This document shows, piece after piece, positions 62,358 through 64,000 of a DNA stretch of 64,000 bases (positions are counted from its first letter, which is position 1; each line of letters opens with the position of its first letter). The stretch is from Brachybacterium phenoliresistens. Its GTDB lineage: Bacteria; Actinomycetota; Actinomycetes; Actinomycetales; Dermabacteraceae. The notes beneath the pieces are model-generated. The model saw nothing but the letters and a program-made list of their open reading frames with translations, made no database searches and was not told where the DNA came from. The position numbers and the translations under genes were made by a program. The stretch covers positions 124,001 to 188,000 of the forward strand of contig NZ_KK069990.1 of NCBI RefSeq assembly GCF_000576425.1. The letters are read 5' to 3'.

Positions 62358-64000
62358 TTGGCTGCCTCGAGCACCGATATCACCACCGATATTGCCCTGC
62401 GCACGGCCTCGCCGCGCGTCACCTTCGCGAAGCTGGGCGACCCTCTCGACGTCCCGGACCTCCTGAGCCTGCAGACCACGTCCTTCGACTGGCTGCTGGG
62501 CAACGAGCGCTGGCAGGAGCGTGCCGCGGAGGCCGCTGCCGTCGGTCGCGAGGACGTCCCCCAGACCTCGGGTCTCGCCGACATCTTCGAGGAGATCTCC
62601 CCGATCGAGGACTTCGCCGGCAACATGGCGCTCTCCTTCCGCGATCACACCTTCGACGAGCCGAAGCACACGGTCGAGGAGTGCAAGGAGAAGGACCTCA
62701 CCTACTCGGCTCCGCTGTACGTCATCGCGGAGTTCATGAACAACGAGACCGGCGAGATCAAGACCCAGACGGTCTTCATGGGCGACTTCCCGCTCATGAC
62801 CGACAAGGGCACCTTCATCATCAACGGCACCGAGCGCGTCGTCGTCTCCCAGCTCGTCCGCTCCCCGGGCGTGTACTTCGAGGAGTCGATCGACAAGACC
62901 TCGGACAAGCACGTCTTCTCCGCGAAGGTCATCCCCTCCCGCGGTGCGTGGCTCGAGTTCGAGGTCGACAAGCGCGACCAGGTCGGCGTGCGCATCGACC
63001 GCAAGCGCAAGCAGTCCGTCACCACGCTGCTGCAGGCCCTGGGCATGTCCCCCTCGGACATCCTCGAGGAGTTCGGCGAGTTCGAGTCGATCCGCTCCAC
63101 CCTGGAGAAGGACCGCATCACCTCGCAGGACGAGGCCCTCATGGACATCTACCGCAAGCAGCGCCCGGGCGAGCCCCCGTCGCGCGATGCGGGCGAGGCC
63201 ATGCTGAACAACCTCTACTTCAACGACAAGCGCTACGACCTCGCGAAGGTCGGCCGCTACAAGATCGGCAAGAAGCTCGGGATCGAGTCGCCGCTGTCGC
63301 AGTCCACGCTGTCCCTCGAGGACGTCGTCCAGACCATCAAGTACCTCGTGTCGCTGCACGCGGGCGTCGAGGGCTACACGACCGAGGGCGGCAAGGAGCT
63401 GCGGGTCGAGACCGATGACATCGACCACTTCGGCAACCGTCGCATCCGCGCGGTCGGCGAGCTGATCCAGAACCAGGTCCGCACCGGCCTGTCGCGCATG
63501 GAGCGCGTGGTCCGCGAGCGCATGACGACCCAGGACGTCGAGGCGATCACGCCGCTGACCCTGATCAACATCCGCCCCGTGACCGCGGCGATCAAGGAGT
63601 TCTTCGGAACCTCCCAGCTCTCGCAGTTCATGGACCAGAACAACCCGCTGTCGGGCCTGACGCACAAGCGTCGCCTCTCGGCGCTGGGCCCGGGCGGCCT
63701 CTCCCGCGACCGCGCGGGCATGGAGGTCCGTGACGTCCACCCCTCGCACTACGGTCGCATGTGCCCGATCGAGACCCCTGAGGGTCCCAACATCGGCCTC
63801 ATCGGCTCGCTGGCGACGTTCGCGCGCATCAACCCGTTCGGCTTCGTCGAGACGCCGTACCGGAAGGTCGTGAACGGCGTCGTCACCGACGAGATCGTCT
63901 TCCTCACCGCGGACGACGAGGACCGTCACGTGATCGCCCAGGCGAACGCGAAGATCGACGAGAACGGCACCTTCCTCGACGAGGCCGTGCTCTCGCGCAT
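62358..64000 (+). CDS. rpoB: RNA polymerase beta subunit (5' part, cut by window end)
   Basis: The first 547 codons of RpoB; the gene continues beyond the window. The start is TTG 62358, 7 bases after GGAAGGA, giving [20 protein letters not shown]. Later segments are [40 protein letters not shown] and [20 protein letters not shown]. The rifampicin region reads [20 protein letters not shown] then [12 protein letters not shown], with the residues of susceptible enzymes at the usual resistance sites. rpoC should follow. Confidence 0.97.
   Translation, partial: MAASSTDITTDIALRTASPRVTFAKLGDPLDVPDLLSLQTTSFDWLLGNERWQERAAEAAAVGREDVPQTSGLADIFEEISPIEDFAGNMALSFRDHTFDEPKHTVEECKEKDLTYSAPLYVIAEFMNNETGEIKTQTVFMGDFPLMTDKGTFIINGTERVVVSQLVRSPGVYFEESIDKTSDKHVFSAKVIPSRGAWLEFEVDKRDQVGVRIDRKRKQSVTTLLQALGMSPSDILEEFGEFESIRSTLEKDRITSQDEALMDIYRKQRPGEPPSRDAGEAMLNNLYFNDKRYDLAKVGRYKIGKKLGIESPLSQSTLSLEDVVQTIKYLVSLHAGVEGYTTEGGKELRVETDDIDHFGNRRIRAVGELIQNQVRTGLSRMERVVRERMTTQDVEAITPLTLINIRPVTAAIKEFFGTSQLSQFMDQNNPLSGLTHKRRLSALGPGGLSRDRAGMEVRDVHPSHYGRMCPIETPEGPNIGLIGSLATFARINPFGFVETPYRKVVNGVVTDEIVFLTADDEDRHVIAQANAKIDENGTFLDEAVLSR

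Noticed and set aside
56336-62626. Minus-strand open frame of over 2000 codons opposite the subtilase
   Set aside because: It is the mirror of a well-supported S8 protease with signal peptide, triad and anchor, and it shows no domain of its own.
63550-63720. Rifampicin-resistance mutation in rpoB
   Set aside because: The cluster reads as in susceptible enzymes at the usual Ser, Asp, His and Ser positions.

Overview
The window is a gene-dense, very GC-rich (low-70s percent by eye) chromosomal segment of an actinobacterium. A Micrococcales organism, possibly Brachybacterium or another Dermabacteraceae-like genus, fits best (inference). The reasons are menaquinone biosynthesis genes, a 32-residue bS22-type ribosomal protein, DUF3017, DUF4229, DUF6350 and DUF222-HNH proteins typical of Actinobacteria, frequent GTG starts, and at least 19 start codons with a -10 hexamer ending 6 or 7 bases upstream (leaderless pattern). 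I see no prophage, insertion sequence, CRISPR array or rRNA operon.

Layout. 0-8 kb: a small Rv0909-like protein, a DeoR regulator, a 1539-residue DUF4011/helicase-like protein with a Vsr-type tail plus a small partner, then proC and a FabH-like synthase. 8-10.4 kb: a Trk potassium uptake pair. 10.4-15.6 kb: an AcuC-type deacetylase, two tandem membrane GTPases and bS22. 15.6-17.3 kb: a glutaredoxin-like protein, YceI and a MarR regulator. 17.3-22.3 kb: a tightly overlapping cytochrome c maturation operon (histidine phosphatase, ResA/TlpA, CcdA, ResB, CcsB). 22.3-33.8 kb: a small alarmone synthetase and most of the menaquinone pathway (menA, menE, menB, menC, menD, menF) with nadE and an HtrA protease. 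33.9-41.7 kb: DUF6350, an HNH protein, purN, purH and ppk2. 41.8-51.8 kb: a polysaccharide deacetylase, aspA, carbonic anhydrase, a threonine/serine exporter, galK, adenosine deaminase and an aspartate aminotransferase. 52-64 kb: tRNA-Trp, secE, nusG, rplK, rplA, rplJ, rplL and rpoB (cut by the window end), with a 1821-residue surface subtilase lying between rplL and rpoB.

The genes are mostly core physiology. CcsB/ResB and menaquinone genes supply respiration; purN/purH, proC, nadE and aspA supply biosynthesis and nitrogen metabolism; ppk2 and the alarmone synthetase suggest stress and phosphate signalling. The least explained parts are: the helicase-like protein whose Walker A and B motifs are both ruined; four independent threefold tandem repeats (20, about 23, 27 and 30 bp) sitting at or just before stop codons; a leaderless 22-codon upstream reading frame coupled to ppk2 by a GTGA overlap with its Shine-Dalgarno lying inside the small frame; and the surface protease inserted in the rplL-rpoB interval with a possible non-canonical LVTTG sorting signal.
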